A DNA stretch of 64,000 nucleotides, taken from Anseranas semipalmata (taxonomy: Eukaryota > Chordata > Aves > Anseriformes > Anseranatidae). The stretch covers positions 672,611-736,610 of the forward strand of contig VXAA01006435.1 in the NCBI GenBank assembly GCA_013399115.1, written 5' to 3'. This document shows, piece after piece, positions 49,473 to 59,767 of this stretch. Every line of letters begins with the position of its first letter. Position 1 is the stretch's first letter. The position numbers and the translations under genes are program-made. Under the pieces are notes generated by a model. The model saw only the letters and a program-made list of their open reading frames with translations. It had not been told where the DNA came from and ran no database searches.

Positions 49473-51839
49473 AGCTGGCAGCCAGCAAGTATTCTTATAA
49501 ACAGAGAGCACAGAAAATTTCTTTAAGTAGCTGCTTTTCAAGAAGCTGCAAACATAAGCGTAAAAGAGTTTTAACACCTACTTTATTGAATTATACATGA
49601 TGAGATGTCCTTCACTAGAAATAAAGTAAAAGTTAACTTACAAAGATTGATATTATGAAGAAATCATGGGTAACCAAAATAACGTATCATGAAATAAACA
49701 AGTATTATGAAAGCTTTTTGCCCAGATTGCTATACAGGGACAAGAAAATAGGTTTTGAGCTTTCAGATAAGAGAGAATCATACACTGAAATTACTCCTGT
49801 GTTGAATCTGTATCAGCTGAACATATCAGCTGTAAGTTCAGAACTGCAGGCTGTCACCAAGTTTTGGGGTAGTGTTGGATGACTGATGAACTGAACCCTT
49901 CAAGGGGTTATTTGAAAAAAATTAAACCAAGTGTTTTAGTACCACCATTCCTTTGGGAAAATTATACAACTTACTACCTGATTTGCCTGAAAAGTGACAT
50001 TTTCCTTCTTAAGTGGTGATATAACCACTTTTATTTTTTCAGTAAAGGGAATCCAAATAGAACAATCAATTTGGCCATAAATACATCATCTCCAGTTGGA
50101 GTCTTTTGGTTTTTGCACATAACTATTATATTCCAACCATGCAAAGTTACAGAAATTGCAAAAGAAATGAAGTATTTAACATCTGAACAATGTAAGTCAA
50201 TCTTAGAATTCACCTATAATCATTACCAGAAAATGCACTGTTCCTTAGATCTAATCCTCAAATCTCAATGCTTAAATGCACCGTGTACATCCCTACTCTA
50301 TGTAGGGAGTCACAACATGCACAGAGTACCAACCACATGTATGTTCCCTGGTATCACTGTACCTTCAGCCTTTTCCTTTTTAAAATTTGGACAATGCTTA
50401 ACAAAATGCAGTCCTGTGCAATGTTTAGAGTGCTTATATGTTAGAACATAAAGTAGTGCCACCATATTTTTACAACTATAACTTTGATTTTGATTGAGGG
50501 ATGAAAAAAGTTTCTATTTATTGTACTTAAACATAGCACCTAGCAAAAGGTAAATCTGGGATGTGCTTCAGCTTTTGTTTTGTATTCAGACATTTTACAT
50601 TGGAAATCCTGAAGTCAAGCACGTTTGTTAGTGTTCCCTGCTTTTAGTTTCCTACTGAATCCAAATACTTCATATCAGTAAGCAACCTTTACATGTTGGA
50701 AATCCTCCCCACTAGCAATCTCTGCTTAAACAGCTGATGAGCTTTACAGTCTGCAGACAGGAAAGGTTAAGCCTGCCTCTTACCGTGCTCCTCCCTTCAC
50801 TGTGTGACAGATTCATTTAACCTCCTCTACTGACACACGTAGTATTAAATACACATCTTCCTTAATTTTAGCTAATAGAAATAATAATCAACATCATTAC
50901 CAACATCATAAATAGCAATTTTCACTAGTAGATTTCAAAGCATTTATAAAGGCTCCAGTATTAAAAAGGAATTGTTCATATTTCATTTGTAGAAATACAT
51001 ATGGCAATGTAAATGCAGATTATTATTTTTTTTTTTTTGCTTCAAATTTCAATTAGGAACACATCTGAAAACTTTTAAGAAGATTATAAAGGTAGCAAAG
51101 GATTCTTTAGATATGAGCCCTGTGACTGCTTTCTGGCAGATTATTAGAAGCACTTTTTAAATTTGAAAGAGTGATCTAACTAGAAAGACAGTCACAAACG
51201 TTTAGTTTCACTACATTAATTAATGCTAGGTATAAAACTTAACCACAACGCACCCCATTTAAAAACATTTAAATATTGCTCTTTTTTGGCTATACTTTAT
51301 AGTAAATGCTCCACAGAAATAGAATGTTAACATTCTCAAAATGAAATTTCGTGTACAGCCAAATAAGCATGACAGATAAAGTTCTAAGAAATAAAAGCAA
51401 TGTTCATTGGCACAGAATATTCTAGCTTGTTTTCTTCATAGTTTCCATTTGAAATGTTTAAGTGCAATTTATTTTACACAACAGTCCTTACTGGATCCGC
51501 AGAGACGGGGCTCCAAGCCTCTGTTTCCTCCGTTTCATCATTGTGCTGATACACTGTTTCTTCCCAGAATAAGAGGCTTAAAGCCAGAAAGGAGAGCCCA
51601 CCGTTATCACTCCAACACAGAGCACAGAACAATCAGTGCAATCCCGAGCTCTTCATGTACCCCCGGTGTCACAGAGACCTTAGGAGTTCAGTAATGGTCC
51701 AGATTAATCACACGGCTCACGTCAAAAATGTAATTATTCAAAAAAAAAATCTTCTATGTATAGCATCCAGAGAAAGGAGACGAAGCCCACCAGTATGAAA
51801 TGAAGGCACAGAAAAGTCAGAGACAAACTAAGAACCTGA

Positions 51840-52330
51840 CCTGCCAGGCAGACAGCAACGTGCTCCTGATACGCTCGGGCTTAGCGCTCAGCAAATCAGC
51901 GACAAACTTTTCCTGGGCTCCAAGGAGCAGGAGCGGTCGCTCTCACCAAATCAAAAGGAAAGCAGAAAGCCAAAGGGAGCGATGGCACACTTGAAAGGAT
52001 TCTGGCAGAAATCTCGCATACCAGCTGGCAAACTCACACTGCGATAGGAATAGAGTCACCGCTTCCACCCGAAGCCCTTGCAGAGTCATCCGCGGCGCAC
52101 GGAGCAGCTGTTCTCTACCGACGAGCAAACACGTGAACTGGCCCTTTTCGGAAATCAATCCACTTAAGAACACACGCAACTTTATTCTTAAAACATCCTC
52201 CTGCAGCTACCGAGCCGCGTTTTAGCTGCGGATTTCATGGATTCTGGCACTGAAACGAAGCAGCACAGAACCAGCGACCGCTGCAGCCGGGCACTGAAGG
52301 AGGGCAGGGGGAGGGAATCACCCCCGGAAG
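51840..52330. promoter_or_regulatory. Moderately CpG-enriched segment
   Basis: About 490 bp with scattered CpG (for example cgcggcgcacgg, accgagccgcg, gcgaccgctgcagccgg), clearly above the surrounding AT-rich intron but less dense than the patches at 19.9, 22.1 and 59.7 kb. No exon was recognised on either strand. Possible regulatory element. Confidence 0.25.
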
Positions 52331-55300
52331 GATACAGTGTTCCCTCGCACAATGCAAGTCTTGCAGTTTTGTTTGCAAATGGTAATTGCAATCAACTCTA
52401 AATCAATATCATGCTATTACGGAAACCGCCATAAAGTAATGACAAAAATTCCTAAAATGTGTTAGTTGTAAAAAGTCAGCTTTCCAAATAAAATTTCCAA
52501 ATATATATTTTTGATAGACTTCAAGTGTTGCATCACTTTTCTTAAAGACCATATTTAGGCACTGCTGCTACTCACAACACTCATCAATCAAGCCAGATTC
52601 CAGATGACAATCCTTATCTTCAGATCCTCCCATGATTCAAATCGCAGCAGGAGTGCCCCACACAAGATCACAACCTCTCAACAGCTACGTCCCATCAGGA
52701 AAACAAATCGTCCGTCTCAAAAGTCAACCCCAGGGTGCCCAAGAGACTTTCCTTTCTTGGGTGGCTGTTCCTTCAACAAACAGAGCCCCCCCAGACACCA
52801 CCTCCAAGGTAAAGAAAGTGCAGCAAGCAACAAAAAGTATGAACACAAATTTGATGTTTGTTGTGTATAATTTTATTATACTTATTAAATGAGAACTTGG
52901 ATTAATTAGTGGAAATCTGTTAATAAAAGCTGCACAAAAAACTTTTCTCACTTCTAAATCCTTGGCAAAAACCCTCCATGAATTCTTTATGTCTGAGATT
53001 ACAATATATACAGAACACTAAAATCCTCCTTATTCACTAAATCACTTCTTTTATAAAAACAATGCTTCCAAATTATTTTTGAAGCCTAAAGTACAAATAG
53101 CAATGTTCCTACAGAGTCCTGCAGGAGGAATTCAGCACGTTCCTCCTCCAGTGCCAGCCCCACATATCAGTTTAGGAGCACTGGGTTATTTTTGATCTAC
53201 TGCCTGTGAGCTGCTCCGATGCAGCTCAGAGAAGGATGGAGCAGTTAGAATATAGCACCTCTCTCTCTCCTCCACTATAAAGATATCTCAAGCAGAAAGC
53301 ATTCAGTGAAGGCATTACTTCTTACTCTATTTCCGAATCCAAGAAAGCACAGTGTGCAAAAGTAGCATAACTCCTCACTCCTTTCCAGAACCATTTCTTT
53401 CTCCATTTCCTGTCCTTGAGGCACAGTGCTTGCTTCTAGCAGAGAAGCAGCATCGATCCCCAGCAGAAACGCTCACCCTCCAAGATGAACAGAAACTGAA
53501 TGATATACTCCATTTCTCCGCAGATACGGAGGAAATTCCCGTGGCACCTGAGCATTGCAGGATAAAGACATAAACCAGTATTAAAGCTCAGATTTTTGTT
53601 TCCTGCTATCAAATTTGTTGTTGTTTCCAAGGTCTAAGCATTACAGTTTAAAAAGAATACAAGTAGAAACTGATACAAACTGGTATTCAGCACATCCTCC
53701 CAAAGAAATGCCTTGGTGTGTTTTTGTGTTATTTTACTGTCAAGAAGCTGGGGATAAGTTTAACAAATTATTATGAAGACTTGTTTAATGAAACACTCTA
53801 CAAAATTTCTAGAGCTGCAGAGACTTAGTACCTTTGGGTGAGGTAGAGAGCACAAGCCCCACAGTAGGCATAAATTGCCTTAAAAATAGATTAAAAGGAA
53901 CAAAAACCACCACAAAAGCCTTGTATGTGTCTTTATCGAACATCATTATTTTGCTTACCATATTTCATAAAGACAGACATAAAAACTTACAGTAAATACT
54001 ATTTCATATCAGCGCCTATCACCACCAAAACGGCAACTTGTAATAGTTGAATTATTTAAATGTGTTACTATCTAACTGCAATTAATCTTACACAACAAGG
54101 CAAGCATTTGGTCTTTGATGACACATATCTTTATGACCATCAAAAAATGCTATTTTTTGGTGAAACAACTATTTTTACTGGATATATTCTGGATAATTAT
54201 TTTTAATGCTTCTCGTGTCTCCAGGTTCTTTCTTCCTCGGACATGCACTCAAAAAGAAAAAGTATATTTGATACAGATGTTGGATGACAGGAAAGAATTA
54301 AAAAATAACTTGCATATGAAATTAAAAACTGGTGTCACAAGTTCAGTTTGCTGAGGAAATTACTATTTTCAAATTTAGATATAATTTGGGAAAGCAATAT
54401 TTTCTTTTTATAAAATTTTATGTTTGGATGGTACTAAGATTACAGCAATCCAATCTAGTAAACCTGCCTAAGAAAACACGAGGAGTTCAAACATACACCT
54501 ACATTGCTCATAAAAAACCTGAACAGGTCAATAAAGTTCATGTTATAAACAACTGAATTTATTAAAAATAGGATACTGAACAAGAAACCAGATGGCTCAA
54601 ATGCATCCCCAACTAGATTTAGCGACTGCTGATTAGCTGAGGAGGCAATCAGATGAAATAGTGAGCTCCAGTATTGTGTTGTATATCCTGCAATCACAAA
54701 GAAAATTTGCACTTTACAGCCTGGTCTCTTGGAAGCCGCGTTGCTGTTATGCACATGAGCACACGAGCGCTTCATCGCGAGCCTCGTCCTGCTGCGCAGT
54801 CCTCACTTTTGTCCTTTCAAGTCTGGAACGTCTCTAGTGCACTTCACGTGCAGGTGCACATCAAAACCATTTGAAAGCTGAAGCCATCAGTACAAAAAAC
54901 AATCTCCGTACACACTGTAGCACCAAAAGAACAGAACAGGGTAATGGCTGCAAGTAATTAAACCGCTTCCACTAATAGGAAGGAGATCAAAGTTTGGGTC
55001 TCTCACTTCACATTTGCTGTTTGATATTGAAGAAAATATTCATGAATGGTAATTATTTTTTGTTAACAAAGCATGAGAAAAACATAACCAATACATTTAT
55101 ATGCATAATTTATTAAAGGAAAACTTTGAACTCGGGTTATTGAACCACACCAGAGACAGAATGCAACTACTTGTTCCTCTTCTAATGCTTGTATTATTCA
55201 ACCTCTTTGCAGCCTACAACTCAGTTGAGAATAATTTCTTTTAGCATTTTAAACGTAACCTTCCACAGAAACATACAGCCTTTAAGCACATTGACAACAA

Positions 55301-55862
55301 AGTGGTATCTAGATAAACAAGCATTCCTCTTCATGTCACCCTGCTTGCAATTCCCCCATCCTATTCACTCTGTGATGATCATTTTAAGATAAGACTGCAA
55401 GACCTCCAGGGCAAAACCATCTTTTTACGGTGGGCTTGTGTTCCCTTCTGCTAATATGGAAGAGAACCTGCTAATCAACAGACTTCACAGGCTCCATCCA
55501 ACCATTCATGTGGTTCAGCTTTTACACAAGACCTTCTTTATGTGGCAAAATTCCTCACGTTCTCCTGCCAAAAATACTGAGACATCTAACTCCGCTTCTT
55601 TTCCTTAGTGCAAGCAAGGGTAGGAACAGTTGTCCATGCCTACAAACTGTTCCTGCACAAAAACAAAGTCAACTAATACAGACCCAAGTAAATATGAAGC
55701 CATGAGTCAGATAAAGAAAAAGTTAGAAGTGTTGTCAGGAAGAGCTCTCCCTTCTCCATTCAGTGATGACAAATACTCTCACTAATCCACAGTCTAAAAC
55801 CTTTCTAACTCAACAGTCAACCAAAACAATCACCTACCAAGCAGTAATAGAGGAAATAGTAA

Positions 55863-56538
55863 GAGGAAAGGGCCTAGGAATCCTGGTGGAGGCCAAGTTA
55901 AACATGAGTCAGCACTGTGCCCTTGCTGCTAAGAAGGCTAACTGTAGGCTTTGCTGCATTAGGCAAAGTATCACCAGCAGGTCAAGAGAGGTGATTCCTC
56001 CCCTCTACTCAGCATTGGTGAGGCCACACCTGGAATACTGCACCCAGCTCTGGGCTCCCCAGTACAAGAGAGAGACATGGACACACTGGAAAGAGTGCAA
56101 CGCAGGGCCACCAAGATGACAGAAAGACTGGAGCATGCCTCCTGTGAGGAGAGGCTGAGAGAGATGGGACTGCTCAGCATGGAGAAGAGGCGGCTCAGGG
56201 GGATCTTATCAATGTCTATAAATACCTGAAGGGAGGGGGCAAAGAAGACAGAGCCAGGCTCTTGTCCATGATGCCCAGTGACAGGACAAGAGACAATGGG
56301 CACAAACTGGAACACAAAAGGTTCCATCTAAACCTCAGGAAGCACTTCTTTACTGCGCTGGTGAGGGAGCACTGACACAGGTTACCCAGAGAGATTGCAG
56401 AATCTCCCTCCTTGGAGATCTTCAAAAGCCACATGGACGTGGTCCTGTGGTGGCCCAGGTGTCCCTGCTTGAGCAGGGGGTTGGACCAGATGGCCTCCAG
56501 AGGTCCCTTCCAACCTCAACCATTCTGTGATTCTGTGA
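55863..56538 (+). mobile_element. CR1 LINE fragment, end of pol plus 3' UTR, broken
   Basis: About 675 bp of a 5'-truncated CR1 element, antisense to MAST2. The first part encodes the C-terminal part of the reverse-transcriptase polyprotein: strings such as LNMSQHCALAA and [15 protein letters not shown] are recognisable in the frame at 55763-56119. The frame is then disrupted, and the later coding blocks (around 56130-56420) continue in other frames, so the copy is inactive. It ends with gtcccttccaacctcaacca and the direct repeat attctgtg/attctgtg. Its terminal sequence and many differences suggest an older subfamily than the copy at 3.1 kb. The 5' boundary is approximate. Confidence 0.95.
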
Positions 56539-57109
56539 ATAATCAAGTCTTCCTTCTACTTCTGGTTTGCTGGCAAATAATGACTTCATCCCCAGATATG
56601 ATCTTTTTACAGTAGTTAATGTACCCCAGCCTCCAGACTAGAACACAGAAAAATGCTGAGTGGCTATATATTTCTATATAATACAATTGGTCCTGAACTG
56701 CTACAAAGGCTGGAGTTTGTGCAGAAAATGGATGCACCTCTTGAGGATTTCTGGCTCCAAGCCAGAGGCTTCATCCATCTGTCAATTCCTGCTTCTCCTC
56801 CTGTCAGTGAAGCAAAGTCAAGGAATGACTGTCAATGACTCAGGACCTAGCCACATCCATAACTACCCCTACTCATTAGCTGCAGTACAACAATATCTTT
56901 TCAGAATAAATTTTATTTTCAGAATTTATTTTTTTCACATGATGTTCACTGTTAAATTGGTGCAAGCAGAAGAAAATCCTCCAGAAGAACTAAGAAATGC
57001 CTACAGTATATATTTAAGTGCACACTGTTAGGCCACCCTTTTTGACAGAATGGTCGAATAAGTTCAATGGTTCGAATAAATTCATAAATACAATATGTTT
57101 ATTTTTTTT

Positions 57110-57110
57110 A

Positions 57111-57141
<31 letters not shown>
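57110..57141. repeat. (AT)n(AC)n microsatellite
   Basis: About ten AT units followed by about seven AC units, directly after a T-rich stretch. Confidence 0.95.
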
Positions 57142-58002
57142 TTATAATTATTGCCTTTCTTGATACAATTTTCTCAAATTCCTGATTCAAAGACTAACAG
57201 GGGATTTATATATTTTTTTAAATGAAGTAAGCACTCTGATACTGGAATATCCAAATCAGGTGCATCAGCTCCATAGGACCCTCTTCAATGAGCCTATATG
57301 CTTATCAATACGGCAGCAACACAAATATACATAAGCCACAATGCACTACTGACTTCTTAAATAGTTATACTTTTCAAACAAAAAGAAATCATTTGGTAGA
57401 ATTGACAACAGAACCTGTAATTCCAGAAAATACAAATAATCAACTAGATAACAAATTCAACTAACTGAACACATTTCAATTCTTCCTAGACTTTCAGTCT
57501 CATTAGTAGCTGCAACCTTGTATTGAAATTTATGGCCTGGATCTTCTTGACACAGGTTGCTAAATTTCTTCACATAATGATGGCTTAAAAGGCACTCACT
57601 TGTGGAAGAAAGTTAAAGTGAAGTAATAAAAACTAAAGGTGTTAAATCAGTGTAGAAACAAAACTTTCAGTCATTCAGCTTAGTTACTACTAAATAAAAT
57701 TTTACACATTTGAAGGATTTCATTTCTGTCTCAAATATTTCAAATGTAAATGTTTGAGCAGTTTTGCATCATACCCACCTCCACACTTGACCGAGGGAAG
57801 TGAAAATCTCTGGCATCCTCAATTTCAATTCCAAAAGTTTTGTTACAAAAATATCTAAGTTACATTAACCAAACAAAAAAACTGTTGGTAACTCACTACT
57901 CCAGCAATTGTTCAAAGAACCTTCACAATCTTAAACTCATGAACACCATTGTTCTTACAAATCTAGCAAATACATCTAAACTAGCCTTTAAGGCATGCTG
58001 GT

Positions 58003-58022
58003 AAAAATAAATAAATAAATAA
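58003..58022. repeat. (AAAT)n tetranucleotide repeat
   Basis: Four to five AAAT/AATA units ending in aagaatt. Confidence 0.85.
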
Positions 58023-59022
58023 GAATTAAAAAATATCAGACTTTCATGTTCTTCTTTACATAAGTCACCGAGTGGTTTAGCACTGTCATGTGAACTAAAT
58101 AAAAAGGTTTGGTCATACCCCATCTAAAAGAAAAAAAAAAAAGCCCTTTTGATCTGTTGTATTGTTCGGCACTGAATCACTGGCACTACGCAGCATTTTC
58201 CAAATGCTGCCTCTTATACAAAGGAGAGAGCTCACATTAAAAGATTGAAAGTTTTTTCTCATTAAAACCAGAAACCTGAGGAAGAAAGGTTATACGCTGT
58301 TGCGAGCTTTGTGTAGCATACAAGCTTTGGGAAGCAATTTTAAATCATAACGCAACAGCAGCCAGTTCGAATGCTTTCTCTTTTATACAGTGCAATCAAT
58401 AATGCAATTTCCTCCACTACAAATCTGTAAGCATAGTAGAAGCTAAGTTCTCTTACTATCACTGAAACAGTTCACTAAAATTTTTTAAACCCCATGGTAC
58501 TAAAAGAAATGTTTGTTACTTGTTTAAACTGCGTTTTAAAAGCTTACTTTTCCCAACATTTGCTACTTTGTTAAAATATCTCTATTACACTGACTGCTCC
58601 ACAAACACCTGACCTGCATGGCCCAGGAACTGTGTACTGAGATTTCTGTCAACACAGACTGTTTGAAGAGCAGTGATCAAAGTTGTCCCTATCACATAAA
58701 TAATCAGTGACTGCTATGGAGTCACTTCAGGGATGTCAGTGCAAGCAACACTCAACACTGCAGTTACTACCATACAAGGATCAGCTGAAGCTGATAATTA
58801 GAAGTAAGCTTACACTACTACTACCATTCCTACTACACTTAAGGAAATGAATAGAGGTTTAATATCAGAGAAATGCAAGCTATCTCTTTCCAAGTGTATG
58901 ACAGATTCTTGAAAACGCTGTCAGAGAAAACAGAGTATCTGTCTATTTATATGATTTCCACAGTGGAACAGCTACATATGTTCAAAACAAACAAGCAGCA
59001 AATAAAGAATAGTTGTACTTAC

Positions 59023-59054
59023 AAGCTTCCTCTTCTGGGGAGACTGAGCTCCTT
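59023..59054 (-). CDS. MAST2: MAST2 coding exon (32 nt), KELSLPRRGS
   Basis: The most upstream exon recognised here. On the minus strand a pyrimidine-rich acceptor (ttttgttttccag) is followed by ten codons reading KELSLPRRGS and two bases, TT, before the donor gtaagt. The split codon TT|C is completed by the next exon to give Phe. KELSLPRRGSF is a hallmark of the MAST N-terminus, a basic and serine-containing patch just ahead of CRTSNRKS. At 32 nt this is close to microexon size. It is not a multiple of three, so skipping it would shift the frame unless the upstream exon also changed. It lies between an intron of at least 4.9 kb and one of 40.2 kb. The match is short, but both splice sites and the phase fit, so the call is firm. 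Confidence 0.95.
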
Positions 59055-59546
59055 CTGGAAAACAAAAAGAATTAAAATGCAGAGTTAATTTTACTTGCTA
59101 GTACGTATTACTCATCTATGTATCAGTAAATGGCCAAGGCAAAATTAACAAACAGCTGGTAATTTTTGAAGGCATGCTTGGTTTATAACTGTGTACAGCA
59201 CCACTGCACAAAAGAGGTGAATCTGCACACGTTCATAGCACAGTAGGCTAGGACACAAAAGCTACTCATTTTGTCTAAATAATTATTTCCTTCACAGTCA
59301 TAAAATCATAAGCACTCAACAGAGCAGGTGTAACTTTGAAATTCAAGGTTAAACATAGACATAGCAGTAATTAATTCTGTCCCGCAGCAGCATCACATTT
59401 GCGCCACTTCCAGAAGCGCAGCATGCAATGCACCCAGCACCTGCTGCATGTATGTTCACCCAATCTCACCTAAAGGAAAAATTAACGCAAGACAGTGGCT
59501 TTTGTTTTTTTCCAACACACACAATACACGTTATATACATCATCAG

Positions 59547-59567
59547 AAAAAAAAAAAAAAAAAAAAA
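59547..59567. repeat. Poly(A) tract, 21 A
   Basis: Twenty-one consecutive A on the plus strand, between the 32-nt exon and the CpG-rich patch; on the transcribed strand it is poly(U). Confidence 0.97.
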
Positions 59568-59713
59568 GACGAGGCCAAAGAAACACAGCTCCGAAGAGAA
59601 AACAGCATTTTGCCCCCAAGCAGCAGAAGCGAGGGAAGCCTTGGGATTTCAAGGCACCACGGCTTTAACGTCCTGTAAGCCAGCAGAGCAGCCAGGCGGG
59701 AGGCGGGAGCCAG

Positions 59714-59751
59714 GCCGCAGCTAGGCCGCAGCCAGGCCGCAGCCAGGCCGG
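59714..59751 (+). repeat. 11-bp tandem repeat (gccgcagccag, 3 copies plus part)
   Basis: Three head-to-tail copies of an 11-bp unit (the first with one substitution, ctag for ccag), then a partial fourth (gccgg). It lies immediately beside the CTCF-type motif and accounts for part of the GC-rich patch. Confidence 0.9.
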
Positions 59752-59753
59752 CG

Positions 59754-59767
59754 CCACCAGGTGGCAG
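59754..59767 (+). promoter_or_regulatory. CTCF-type binding motif
   Basis: The 14-mer ccaccaggtggcag fits the core CTCF consensus CCASYAGRKGGCRS at every position. It sits in the middle of the CpG-rich patch and is followed by cag. Chromatin insulator or loop-anchor function is inferred from the motif only. Confidence 0.6.

Larger units (their letters stand above)
18855..59022 (-). other. MAST2: MAST2 long intron (40,168 bp)
   Basis: Intron between the 32-nt and 92-nt exons. Mostly AT-rich unique sequence. Separate entries cover its CpG-rich patches (19.9, 22.1, 51.9-52.3 kb), microsatellites, homopolymers, the MIR remnant and the 55.9-56.5 kb CR1 fragment. Many open frames of 60-183 codons occur on both strands, but none shows a recognisable domain or consistent exon structure. 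The stretches 25-38 kb and 41-48 kb hold nothing that could be named beyond short A/T tracts. Confidence 0.9.

Noticed and set aside
50795..50960. Possible second MIR-like remnant (ctgtgtgac...taacctcctct, then aataataatc).
   Set aside because: Only short, separated matches; the intervening sequence does not follow the consensus, so chance cannot be excluded.
57060..57085. ggttcgaat motif resembling a tRNA B box.
   Set aside because: No A box, no cloverleaf stems and no acceptor-stem pairing around it.
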